A stretch of DNA of 64,000 bases from Aquimarina megaterium XH134 (GTDB lineage Bacteria; Bacteroidota; Bacteroidia; Flavobacteriales; Flavobacteriaceae): contig NZ_JACB01000006.1 of NCBI RefSeq assembly GCF_000520975.1, positions 186,001 to 250,000 of the forward strand, in the 5' to 3' direction. The translations under genes and the position numbers were made by a program. Positions 26,324-33,604 of the stretch are shown here, piece by piece; the stretch's first letter is position 1; every line of letters starts with the position of its first letter. The notes under the pieces were generated by a model. That model saw only the letters and a list, made by a program, of their open reading frames with translations. It was not told the DNA's origin and searched no databases.

Positions 26324-27499
26324 ATGAAACAGTTATTTCCAAAAGAAATTATAGAAAACACCATAGAGGTACATCAGTTTGAGCATAGTAGCAGAAGTAA
26401 AATGATCTACACAACAATATTGGTTGCTTTTGTCATTGCATTAGCCCTTTTGCCATTTATCAAGATCGATATCTATACCACAGCAAGAGGAATGTTAAGA
26501 CCTAGTAAAGAACGTATTGCTATTACTCCGCTTCAATCGGGTAAAGTTGTTTTTGTAAATATGATTGATAATCAAAAAGTAAATAAAGGGGATACCTTGC
26601 TTATGACCAATACGTCGGTAGTAAAGGAACAAATTACCCGGTCCTCGACACAGATTAAAGAGACCGAGCAGTTTATTGCAGATTGCGAATATCTGATCAA
26701 TACGGCTAAGCCGAAATTTAATAACATACAATCGGCACGTTACCAAAAAGAGTATCTGTACTTCACTCAAAAAATACAAGAGCTAAGAACCCGATTTGAA
26801 AAAACAAAAATCGATTACCTGCGTAACCAAAAACTGTATGAAAAAGGGGTGGTCGCCAAAGTCGATTATGAGAATAGTGCTTTTGAGCATCAACTGGCAT
26901 CGAGTACACTGCAGCAATACCGAAAACAACAAAAAAATAACTGGCAGGCTACAGTAACAGAGTACCACAACACCATAAGAGAATTAAAAGGTGGATTAAC
27001 ACAACTAAAACAGAATCAAAAAGAACTGTTGATTACAGCACCAATTGACGGAATTCTTAAAAATGTTTTAGGTATCGAGCCAGGTAGTCTAATCGCAGGA
27101 GGACTAACTATTGCCGAAATATCTCCCGATACGGGACTGGTTGCAGAATGTTACCTCTCGCCATCGGATATAGGATTAGTGAGTCGAAATAAATCGGTGA
27201 ATTTTCAGATCGATGCTTTTAACTATAACCAATGGGGACTGGCTACCGGAAAAATTCTGGAGATCAGTAAAGATGTAGACATCATTAATGAACGACCTGT
27301 TTTTAAAGTACGCTGTGCTATCGACCAGGGCCATCTCGAACTTAAAAATGGTTTTAAAGGAAGTTTCAACAAAGGGATGACGCTAAGCGCACGATTTCAA
27401 CTTACGCAACGTACCCTGTATGAATTACTTTATGACAAAGTAGATGATTGGCTTAACCCATCGAGTCCCACTATAGCAGAAGCAGTATATGCTAAATAA
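26324..27499 (+). CDS. HlyD-family periplasmic adaptor
   Basis: 391 residues. A single N-terminal transmembrane helix (about 28-48), a biotinyl/lipoyl-like half-domain (LQSGKVVFVNMIDNQKVNKG), a long coiled-coil hairpin (about 100-240), the returning half (ITAPIDGILKNVLGIEPGSL) and a beta-barrel C-terminus. It joins the inner-membrane ABC exporter to the outer membrane. It is 143 bases upstream of the C39-ABC exporter, on the opposite strand from lanB, so the two halves of the cluster are divergent. Confidence 0.93.
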   Translation: MKQLFPKEIIENTIEVHQFEHSSRSKMIYTTILVAFVIALALLPFIKIDIYTTARGMLRPSKERIAITPLQSGKVVFVNMIDNQKVNKGDTLLMTNTSVVKEQITRSSTQIKETEQFIADCEYLINTAKPKFNNIQSARYQKEYLYFTQKIQELRTRFEKTKIDYLRNQKLYEKGVVAKVDYENSAFEHQLASSTLQQYRKQQKNNWQATVTEYHNTIRELKGGLTQLKQNQKELLITAPIDGILKNVLGIEPGSLIAGGLTIAEISPDTGLVAECYLSPSDIGLVSRNKSVNFQIDAFNYNQWGLATGKILEISKDVDIINERPVFKVRCAIDQGHLELKNGFKGSFNKGMTLSARFQLTQRTLYELLYDKVDDWLNPSSPTIAEAVYAK

Positions 27500-27642
27500 T
27501 GATTACTGAATATTGAAAAAATGAATATGGAAATGATAAGTAAAAAAACCTGTTACACTCTTTAAAAACAAAGTTTTGTAAGTGAGACAGAAGATATATA
27601 AGTCTCAACACTCACTACTCTTATCTCAATACTAAATAAATT

Positions 27643-29826
27643 ATGGCTAAAACAAAAATAAAACAACACGATATCACTGATTGCGGTGCGGCTTGCCTGG
27701 CATCAATTTCGGCACATTATAAATTGCAACTGCCAATCGCACGTATTCGACAGTTTGCAAGTACCGATAAAAAAGGAACCAATGTATTGGGATTAATCGA
27801 AGCTGCCGATAAACTCGGGTTTGAAGCCAAAGGAGTACGTGGGGACCTGGACAGTTTGTTTAAAATCCCTAAACCTGCCATCGCTCATGTAATCGTGAAT
27901 GAGAAATTACATCATTATGTAGTGATCTACGAAGTGACTAAAGAGCACATCAAAATAATGGATCCGGGAGATGGTAGGTTTCACAAAAAAACCCATGAAG
28001 AGTTTAACAAAGAATGGACAGGCGTATTGGTATTACTACTACCAAAAGAAGATTTTACAACAGGTAACGAAAAAGTATCAGTTTATAAACGATTCTGGTT
28101 TTTATTAAGACCTCATAAAGGAGTATTGATACAGGCATTTGTTGGAGCGATCATCTTTACATTATTAGGGTTCTCTACCTCGATATACATCCAAAAACTT
28201 ACCGATCATGTTTTTATGGGTACCAGTACCAAACTACTTAATCTGTTAGGAATCGTTATGGTCACATTATTACTTCTAAAACTAATAGTAGGAGCATACA
28301 AAGATGTTTTCCTGATCAAAACCGGGCAACAGATCGATTCGCGACTGATTCTTGGGTACTATAAACACCTGTTAAAACTACCTCAACAATTTTTTGATAC
28401 CATGCGGGTGGGAGAGATCATCTCCCGAATCAATGATGCCGTAAAAATCAGAAACTTTATCAATGGGGTAGCTTTAAACTTAACGGTTAATATCCTAATC
28501 CTGGTGTTCTCTTTTGGATTGATGTTTACCTACTATTGGAAACTAGCACTGATCATGCTGGCAATTATCCCAATTTATGCAATCATATATATAATCACCA
28601 ATAAGCTGAATAAGCGCACAGAACGAGGGATTATGGAAAAATCTGCAGATCTTGAAAGTCAGTTGGTAGAATCTCTAAATGCTGTAGGAACTATCAAAAG
28701 ATTTGGTCTTGAAGGCTTTGCCAATATTAAAACAGAAACCCGCTTTATTGGGTTATTAAAAACAGGATACAAATCTGCATTAAACAGTGTATTTTCTAAC
28801 TCCAGTACCGGTACTATTGCACAATTATTTACCATCATCCTATTATGGAGCGGCTCTTTTTTTGTGATTCAAAAAGAAATTACTGCCGGAGAACTTATGG
28901 CCTTTTATGCCATTATAGGATATTTTACCAGCCCTGTTGCCAGTTTAATTAGTGCCAATAAGCAAATCCAAAATGCATTGATTGCTGCAGACCGTTTGTT
29001 TGAGATCATGGACCTGGAACGCGAAGAAGGTGAGCAGAAAATAAAACTCACAAAAGATAGCATTGGTGATATCAATTTCTCTAATGTAGGGTTTAGATAT
29101 GGATCCAGAGTAGAAGTTTTTAAGGATTTTAATCTTGAGATTCAGACAGGAAAAATCACAGCCATTATCGGGGAGAGTGGTTCGGGAAAATCTACTCTGA
29201 TGTCTCTACTACAAAATATTTATCCTATCCAGAAAGGGCAAATATCTATAGGAAATCAGGATCTGAAACACATCGAGAATGGTAGCCTTAGAGACCTGGT
29301 AAGTGTAGTGCCACAAAAAATAGATCTGTTCGCAGGTAATGTGATAGACAATATTGCAGTAGGAGAATTTGCTCCCGATGTAGAGCGTATTATGGAGGTA
29401 TGTAAAGCCATAGGTATTCTTGAATTTATAGAAAATCTGCCCAATAGCTTTGCTACGTATCTGGGAGAAAACGGGGCTACCTTATCTGGAGGACAAAAAC
29501 AACGTATTGCCATTGCCAGAGCATTGTATAAAAATCCTGAAGTATTGGTCCTGGACGAAGCTACCTCTTCACTAGATAGTACTTCAGAAAATTATATACA
29601 GAGAGCAGTACAAAGTTTGCGTGATCAGGATAAAACCATCATCATTATTGCCCACCGGTTAAGTACAGTGATTAATGCCGATAAAATTGTAGTACTCGAA
29701 AAAGGGAAAGTAGTAGAAGAAGGAAATCATGAAGTATTATATGCCCGACAGGAAAAATACTATGAACTATGGCAAAAACAAATGCCAGTAGTAGATCATA
29801 TCCCTAAAATAAATGCTGTTGCATAA
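27643..29826 (+). CDS. C39-peptidase ABC exporter for leader peptides
   Basis: 727 residues. N-terminal C39 peptidase with catalytic Cys14 (QHDITDCGAACLASI), His91 (EKLHHYVVIY) and Asp107 (IMDPGDG), so it should be active. Six transmembrane helices at about 165-430. ATPase with Walker A GESGSGKST near 510, signature LSGGQKQRIAIARAL near 614 and Walker B VLVLDEATSSLDS. It cuts leader peptides after a double-glycine-type site while exporting the core. Likely clients are the lanthipeptide and the nine double-glycine peptides downstream (inference from proximity). Confidence 0.95.
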   Translation: MAKTKIKQHDITDCGAACLASISAHYKLQLPIARIRQFASTDKKGTNVLGLIEAADKLGFEAKGVRGDLDSLFKIPKPAIAHVIVNEKLHHYVVIYEVTKEHIKIMDPGDGRFHKKTHEEFNKEWTGVLVLLLPKEDFTTGNEKVSVYKRFWFLLRPHKGVLIQAFVGAIIFTLLGFSTSIYIQKLTDHVFMGTSTKLLNLLGIVMVTLLLLKLIVGAYKDVFLIKTGQQIDSRLILGYYKHLLKLPQQFFDTMRVGEIISRINDAVKIRNFINGVALNLTVNILILVFSFGLMFTYYWKLALIMLAIIPIYAIIYIITNKLNKRTERGIMEKSADLESQLVESLNAVGTIKRFGLEGFANIKTETRFIGLLKTGYKSALNSVFSNSSTGTIAQLFTIILLWSGSFFVIQKEITAGELMAFYAIIGYFTSPVASLISANKQIQNALIAADRLFEIMDLEREEGEQKIKLTKDSIGDINFSNVGFRYGSRVEVFKDFNLEIQTGKITAIIGESGSGKSTLMSLLQNIYPIQKGQISIGNQDLKHIENGSLRDLVSVVPQKIDLFAGNVIDNIAVGEFAPDVERIMEVCKAIGILEFIENLPNSFATYLGENGATLSGGQKQRIAIARALYKNPEVLVLDEATSSLDSTSENYIQRAVQSLRDQDKTIIIIAHRLSTVINADKIVVLEKGKVVEEGNHEVLYARQEKYYELWQKQMPVVDHIPKINAVA

Positions 29827-29906
29827 CTAGAAGATGGTTCGGTAAAATTTAATTGATAATTATGTTTTTAAAATGCTAAAAAACTTTTTAATCTAAATAT
29901 TTGGTT

Positions 29907-30239
29907 ATGAAAAAAATAGAGCGTCAAATTGAAGTCATAGAACGATTAAATCGGTTGATACGATTAGGAAAAACGGGAACTCCTGATCAATTATCCGAAA
30001 AATTGGAAATCTCAAAAGCATCTTTGTTTCAGATTCTTGGAGTAATGAAACAACTTAATGCTCCTATTGTATTTGATATCACACTACAGAGTTATGTCTA
30101 TGAAGAATCTGTAAACTTTACTTATGGTTTTTACACCCGTAAACTTTATGGAGAAGAAGTACTAGAGGTATCTTCTTATAATGCTCAAAGTATTATGATG
30201 CAAGTAGATTTTAAATACCCAAGCTTAAGAATAGTATAA
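29907..30239 (+). CDS. small HTH protein, copy 1
   Basis: 110 residues from the ATG at 29907. N-terminal winged-helix-type HTH (RLNRLIRLGKTGTPDQLSEK, LEISKASLFQILGVMKQLNA; two blocks) like the HTH_11/DeoR group, followed by a short strand segment (PIVFDITLQSYVYEE) and a hydrophilic tail. No ligand or effector domain is present. A paralogue is 280 bases downstream at 30520. Candidate regulator of the peptide operons that follow; the target site is not known. Confidence 0.85.
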   Translation: MKKIERQIEVIERLNRLIRLGKTGTPDQLSEKLEISKASLFQILGVMKQLNAPIVFDITLQSYVYEESVNFTYGFYTRKLYGEEVLEVSSYNAQSIMMQVDFKYPSLRIV

Positions 30240-30260
30240 TAACATTTAAAGAATAAACTT

Positions 30261-30443
30261 ATGAAAAATTATGATCCACAAAAAAACGAAAGCAACCTAA
30301 CAGAACGTAAATTAGAAAACGATTTTTTACAACAAGAAATCAATGATCCAGAACTAAAACATGTGATATCTGATGTTATTTCCTACTCTGAAGAGTACGA
30401 AATCTATATAGATCATGATGATATGAACGATTGGATGTTGTAA
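30261..30443 (+). CDS. small acidic protein of unknown function
   Basis: 60 residues, strongly acidic (YSEEYEIYIDHDDMNDWML at the end), with no signal peptide or membrane helix. It lies between the two HTH genes, 21 bases after the first. Not recognised. It could be an anti-activator or a chaperone-like partner, but nothing supports a choice. Confidence 0.6.
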   Translation: MKNYDPQKNESNLTERKLENDFLQQEINDPELKHVISDVISYSEEYEIYIDHDDMNDWML

Positions 30444-30519
30444 AAGGATTACGCATCGATTTACAACATGCAATCACACCAATCATTAAACTGCTTTATT
30501 AATCAAAAAACAAACAATT

Positions 30520-30834
30520 ATGAATATTATCATCAAGCAAATCGAAATGATCGAGAGAATTGACCGACTCATACGCCTACAAGCCACGGGAACTCCTGTA
30601 GAGCTAGCATCAAGACTAGGAATCTCTAGAGCGCAAACCTATAGGATTATTGATATTATGAAAGAGCTAAATGCTCCTATCACTTATGATTTTACAATAC
30701 AGAGTTTTGTATATGAAGAAACTGTAGGTTTTAAATTTGGGTTTTATACAAAAGAACTCGACGCCACAGAGATTAGATCTGTTAGTGGAGGAAATTCTTT
30801 TGAAAGATTACAATACCTGGCTGCCAGCATATAA
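30520..30834 (+). CDS. small HTH protein, copy 2
   Basis: 104 residues, a clear paralogue of the protein at 29907-30239: both have QIE-IERL/IDRLIRL-TGTP, an HTH, then the LNAPI-x-(F/Y)D-(I/F)T-(L/I)-QS-(Y/F)VYEE segment. The copies differ in their tails (SVSGGNSFERLQYLAASI here). The pair suggests a duplicated regulator, perhaps acting as homo- or heterodimer on the palindromic promoters of the peptide genes. Confidence 0.85.
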   Translation: MNIIIKQIEMIERIDRLIRLQATGTPVELASRLGISRAQTYRIIDIMKELNAPITYDFTIQSFVYEETVGFKFGFYTKELDATEIRSVSGGNSFERLQYLAASI

Positions 30835-31043
30835 AATGAAATCTCGCAAGTACAACCATAGACAAAAGGATTTATATCATTTATTTATAATACTTCCTAT
30901 AATTATAAATTGTTCAATATAGGTAAACAGAAAAATCATGAAATCAATTCTATTACTAATTGTATATCATACTTATGTTTAACGCAACTATATAAATACA
31001 CGAACCTAAATTTGGAGAGTAAAATGAAAAAATCTTTTGAATA

Positions 31044-31078
31044 AAAATCCTGGAAAATCAATTTTCCGGGATTTTTTA
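31044..31078 (+). terminator. intrinsic terminator after the HTH gene pair
   Basis: Stem AAAATCCTGGAAAAT with ATTTTCCGGGATTTT, two-base loop, followed by TTATTT. It may end transcription from the HTH genes. The 561-base gap 30835-31395 also holds two hairpin repeats and the first peptide-operon promoter. Confidence 0.75.
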
Positions 31079-31122
31079 TTTCCCCAATCGACTTTATCAT
31101 TTTAACGTGAATAATGGGTAAG

Positions 31123-31182
31123 AAATTTTCGTCGGTTTGAGTGCCAAATCTCTGATTTGGTATATCGAAAACAAGAAAATTT
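31123..31182. repeat. 60-bp imperfect hairpin element
   Basis: Outer arms AAATTTTC (31123-31130) and GAAAATTT (31175-31182) and inner arms CCAAATC (31144-31150) and GATTTGG (31154-31160). It is intergenic, not tied to a gene start. Confidence 0.6.
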
Positions 31183-31195
31183 ATAGCTAAAAAGT

Positions 31196-31238
31196 ACTTC
31201 TCGATACTAAATTCTTATAGAATTTCACTCGAAGTGAC
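31196..31238. repeat. hairpin repeat, family 2
   Basis: Outer arms ACTTCTCGA and TCGAAGT around a perfect inner hairpin AAATTCT-TAT-AGAATTT. Same terminal sequences as the element at 18091-18134. Confidence 0.65.
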
Positions 31239-31288
31239 GTATCTGCTCTTATCCATTATTCACATCATTTAATAAACTTTATAAGAGC

Positions 31289-31325
31289 ATCTCATAAAAT
31301 GAGATCATCGCATACTATCATTGTA
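31289..31325 (+). promoter_or_regulatory. peptide-regulon promoter, site 1
   Basis: Palindrome ATCTCAT-AAA-ATGAGAT (31289-31305), 10 bases, then TATCATTGTA (31316-31325), in which TATCATTG is close to the -7 element TAnnTTTG. Same layout and spacing as sites at 32096, 35205 and 39064. The palindrome takes the place of a -33 box, so an activator bound there is likely. Confidence 0.75.
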
Positions 31326-31395
31326 GTATAAAAGAGATAGCGTAGCTGTATTTACAGCTGTAACAACAAAATCATTAATCATTAAATCGTAAAAA

Positions 31396-31542
31396 ATGAA
31401 AAATTTAAGTAACAAAGAGGCATTAGAAACCAATGGAGGGTCAGCATTTCCTATTCCTAGTTGGTTACAGCCTTTAGCAGATTATTTTTTTGGTGTACCA
31501 AAAGAAGAAAAGGAAAACCATACAAATTCAAATAATCACTAA
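31396..31542 (+). CDS. double-glycine leader peptide 1
   Basis: 48 residues; too short for many gene callers. Short leader MKNLSNKEALETNGG (cleavage after Gly15) and a core SAFPIPSWLQPLADYFFGVP followed by a polar tail. No cysteine. The leader is shorter than usual but keeps the MKNL start and NGG end shared by its neighbours. It is first in a two-gene unit under promoter site 1, 71 bases from the -7 element. The function of the core is unknown. Confidence 0.75.
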   Translation: MKNLSNKEALETNGGSAFPIPSWLQPLADYFFGVPKEEKENHTNSNNH

Positions 31543-31560
31543 TTACAAAAACATAAAAAA

Positions 31561-31722
31561 ATGAAAAACTTAAACAACTACAACGTTCAGGAGCTGCAAT
31601 CAAACGAACTTTTTAACAACAACGGAGGTACTTTATTAATATCTGCTACTACACGTAAAATCATTTGCGAAGTTACCACCGGTTTTTTCAATATTCCGAC
31701 TACTTCATTTACACTATCATAA
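31561..31722 (+). CDS. double-glycine leader peptide 2
   Basis: 53 residues. Leader MKNLNNYNVQELQSNELFNN then NGG (cleavage after Gly23), and a core TLLISATTRKIICEVTTGFF ending in FTLS. One cysteine; rich in Thr/Ser and hydrophobic residues. It follows peptide 1 after 18 bases, so both are one transcript, which ends at the hairpin 31812-31848. Export by the C39 transporter is expected from the NGG site. Confidence 0.78.
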   Translation: MKNLNNYNVQELQSNELFNNNGGTLLISATTRKIICEVTTGFFNIPTTSFTLS

Positions 31723-31811
31723 TTATTGATAGTAAAAAAGAAAAGATCAAAAGAATTAGATTGTAAAAAAACGAACCATTTGAATTGATAACACATCAGT
31801 GTTTGCATTGT

Positions 31812-31848
31812 AAAAAAAGAGTCTTGTAGTAACAAGACTCTTTTTTTT
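31812..31848 (+). terminator. terminator of peptide unit 1
   Basis: Long stem AAAAAAAGAGTCTTGT with ACAAGACTCTTTTTTT around a four-base loop, and a run of T. The rest of the 538-base gap to the next peptide holds only the promoter at 32096-32132 and a leader. Confidence 0.9.
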
Positions 31849-32095
31849 GCTTTATGCTAAATAGCACTCTTCTTTCCTGAAAAAGTATTAAGGAAGTTAC
31901 AGCAATTCTATTTCTGAAAAAAACTTAACAACTATAGTATACTATCCCGAAATAAATACTAGGGCAGACTAGACTCTAAGAACCATGAATAGTGAAGCGC
32001 TTAATAGATGTTGAAATGGTATTGATGCTTTGTTATTGCCCTACATATCATGTCTTACTTAAAAATAATCATGAAAAAATGAAAAAAAAATATCA

Positions 32096-32132
32096 GTCTC
32101 ACAAGATGAGACAGCCCCACCGTATCATTGTA
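32096..32132 (+). promoter_or_regulatory. peptide-regulon promoter, site 2
   Basis: Palindrome GTCTCA-CAAGA-TGAGAC (32096-32112), 10 bases, TATCATTGTA (32123-32132). The bases after it (CTGTGAAAG) are also like sites 1 and 3. Confidence 0.78.
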
Positions 32133-32260
32133 CTGTGAAAGGGAAACAACAAAGCTTTTCACGATTGTTGCAACAACAAAAAAGAGTTTACATATCGATT
32201 TGACGGAATGGATAGTGTAAGCATAAATTAAAAAAATCATTAATCATTAAATCGTAAAAA

Positions 32261-32443
32261 ATGAAAAATTTGAACAACTTAGAATTTCAAGAATTATCAA
32301 AACAAGAAGCAACAGAAATTAACGGAGGTATCGTTTGTGGTGGATTCTGTGTAGGAGCTCTTATCGTAATTGGAGTTGGTGCTTTAGGTCTAGGTATATA
32401 CAACGGATACCAGGATGAAAAAGACAAGCACGAAAAGAAATAA
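32261..32443 (+). CDS. double-glycine leader peptide 3, glycine-rich with Cys pair
   Basis: 60 residues. Leader MKNLNNLEFQELSKQEATEI then NGG (cut after Gly23). The core IVCGGFCVGALIVIGVGALG is a hydrophobic, glycine-rich helix with Cys26 and Cys30, ending in a charged tail (DEKDKHEKK). It has the look of a pore-forming bacteriocin with one disulphide. The 39 bases up to and around its start codon are identical to those before peptide 1. The VKOR-Trx gene 1.2 kb downstream could form the disulphide (inference). Confidence 0.85.
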   Translation: MKNLNNLEFQELSKQEATEINGGIVCGGFCVGALIVIGVGALGLGIYNGYQDEKDKHEKK

Positions 32444-32489
32444 GAAAAAATTTAAAACAAAACATTAATTAATTAAAAAAACAAATAAC

Positions 32490-32672
32490 ATGAATACTTT
32501 AGAATTAAACGTAACAGAATTATCAAGCAAAGAATTAAGAACTTTAGAAGGTGGTGTTATCGATCCTATCACTGTAACAGCAGCTGGAGCAGCAGTAGTA
32601 CTTGCAGCTATCGGTGGACTTTATAAAGCTGGAGAAGCTATAGGAAAAGGACTTTACCACCTTTTTAACTAA
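32490..32672 (+). CDS. double-glycine leader peptide 4, GxxxG helix
   Basis: 60 residues. Leader MNTLELNVTELSSKELRTLE then GG (cut after Gly22). Core VIDPITVTAAGAAVVLAAIG followed by GLYKAGEAIGKGLYHLFN: alanine/glycine-rich with small-xxx-small motifs, no cysteine. Its C-terminus resembles the next peptide (AG-x-AIGK-xx-YH). This is like the partners of two-peptide bacteriocins, an analogy rather than a family match. Third unit member after peptide 3 by 46 bases. Confidence 0.83.
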   Translation: MNTLELNVTELSSKELRTLEGGVIDPITVTAAGAAVVLAAIGGLYKAGEAIGKGLYHLFN

Positions 32673-32682
32673 TATAACTATC

Positions 32683-32820
32683 ATGGGTATATTTCAAAAA
32701 GGTAGTGGTGTTGATATTACTCCTTATTTAGAATATGTTGTACTTGCAATCGTTGCAGTAATCTTTTTCTATAACGCTGGAGTTGCGATAGGTAAATTTA
32801 TCTATCATATTAAACACTAG
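32683..32820 (+). CDS. leaderless bacteriocin-like paralogue
   Basis: 45 residues, starting 10 bases after peptide 4. MGIFQKGSGVDITPYLEYVV has no double-glycine leader. The C-terminal half (VAVIFFYNAGVAIGKFIYHI) shares AG-x-AIGK-xx-YH with peptide 4, so the two probably derive from a duplication. It may be a membrane-located immunity peptide that mimics peptide 4, or a leaderless bacteriocin. One transmembrane helix is predicted. A terminator follows 9 bases on. Confidence 0.75.
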   Translation: MGIFQKGSGVDITPYLEYVVLAIVAVIFFYNAGVAIGKFIYHIKH

Positions 32821-32829
32821 ACCACTAAA

Positions 32830-32861
32830 ATAACCCTCTGGTATATTGCCAAGAGGGTTAT
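32830..32861 (+). terminator. terminator of peptide unit 2
   Basis: Stem ATAACCCTCT (32830-32839) with AGAGGGTTAT (32852-32861), then a T-rich stretch. Confidence 0.9.
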
Positions 32862-32926
32862 TTATTTTATTAAAAAAACACCACAATTCGTGCTGAACTT
32901 GTTTCAGTCTCAAAAAATCTAATATC

Positions 32927-33490
32927 ATGGAATCAAAAGTTTTAATACATATTATAAAAGAAATAGAAACAACAGAAAATACAATACAGGTAGAAGAATT
33001 TATTACCGATTTATTTGTGTATACCAAGCAAAAAGATAATGATGTTTTCTATAGAAAAGATGAAGATAAAATGTATGCTGTAAACAAAATAGCAAAAAAC
33101 ATAACACCTATTTCATTAGATCAAAGGCAACAACAAGCTGATCAATTTAAAAAACTATTTTCTCAAATAGACGTTGAGCATAAAGCAGAAGAAAATAGCC
33201 GAAGCATAAGTATTGATGGTAAAGGCAATATCGTAACCATATCGGGAGAAGTAAAAATATCTAAATTTCCTGACCTTGAACATACAGCTAATCTTGGAGC
33301 GTATAAATTATTAAGCAAATCATCTTTGGTAGATATCGATATGGAAAATAACGAAATCACCAATTATGCAGATATTAATATTAATGTACAGGGGAAAAGA
33401 ATTAAAAATAAAACCGTGATAAAAAACATTGAGGTTTTAACCACCGATATTAATCGATATGATTATTTACTCAATTATTCGGTAAACTAA
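32927..33490 (+). CDS. protein of unknown function in the peptide cluster
   Basis: 187 residues, soluble, no signal peptide. The first half is helical and charged (ETTENTIQVEEFITDLFVYT); the second half is made of strands (GKGNIVTISGEVKISKFPDL). Not recognised. It is 66 bases past the terminator of peptide unit 2 and 114 before the VKOR gene, on the same strand. A single GTCTCA half-site precedes it (32908-32913) without its partner. Immunity or regulation are possible roles, neither supported. Confidence 0.7.
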   Translation: MESKVLIHIIKEIETTENTIQVEEFITDLFVYTKQKDNDVFYRKDEDKMYAVNKIAKNITPISLDQRQQQADQFKKLFSQIDVEHKAEENSRSISIDGKGNIVTISGEVKISKFPDLEHTANLGAYKLLSKSSLVDIDMENNEITNYADININVQGKRIKNKTVIKNIEVLTTDINRYDYLLNYSVN

Positions 33491-33538
33491 CCTCTCTGAT
33501 CTTCTATGCATATAGAAATCTATATATAAAAAGAATTG

Positions 33539-33587
33539 ATTTTCAGATGATCTTTTGAATTCTATGATCGTTCGGCTATCTGAAAAT
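33539..33587 (+). repeat. stem-loop before the VKOR gene
   Basis: ATTTTCAGAT (33539-33548) and ATCTGAAAAT (33578-33587), perfect 10-base arms with an internal GATC...GATC pair. It ends 18 bases before the likely start codon and may control its translation. Confidence 0.6.
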
Positions 33588-33604
33588 GTATTGCATTCAC
33601 TCTA

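Noticed and set aside
18249-30834. A LanC cyclase in the lanthipeptide cluster
   Set aside because: No protein in the cluster shows the zinc-binding Cys/His motifs of LanC; its absence is reported as a finding instead.
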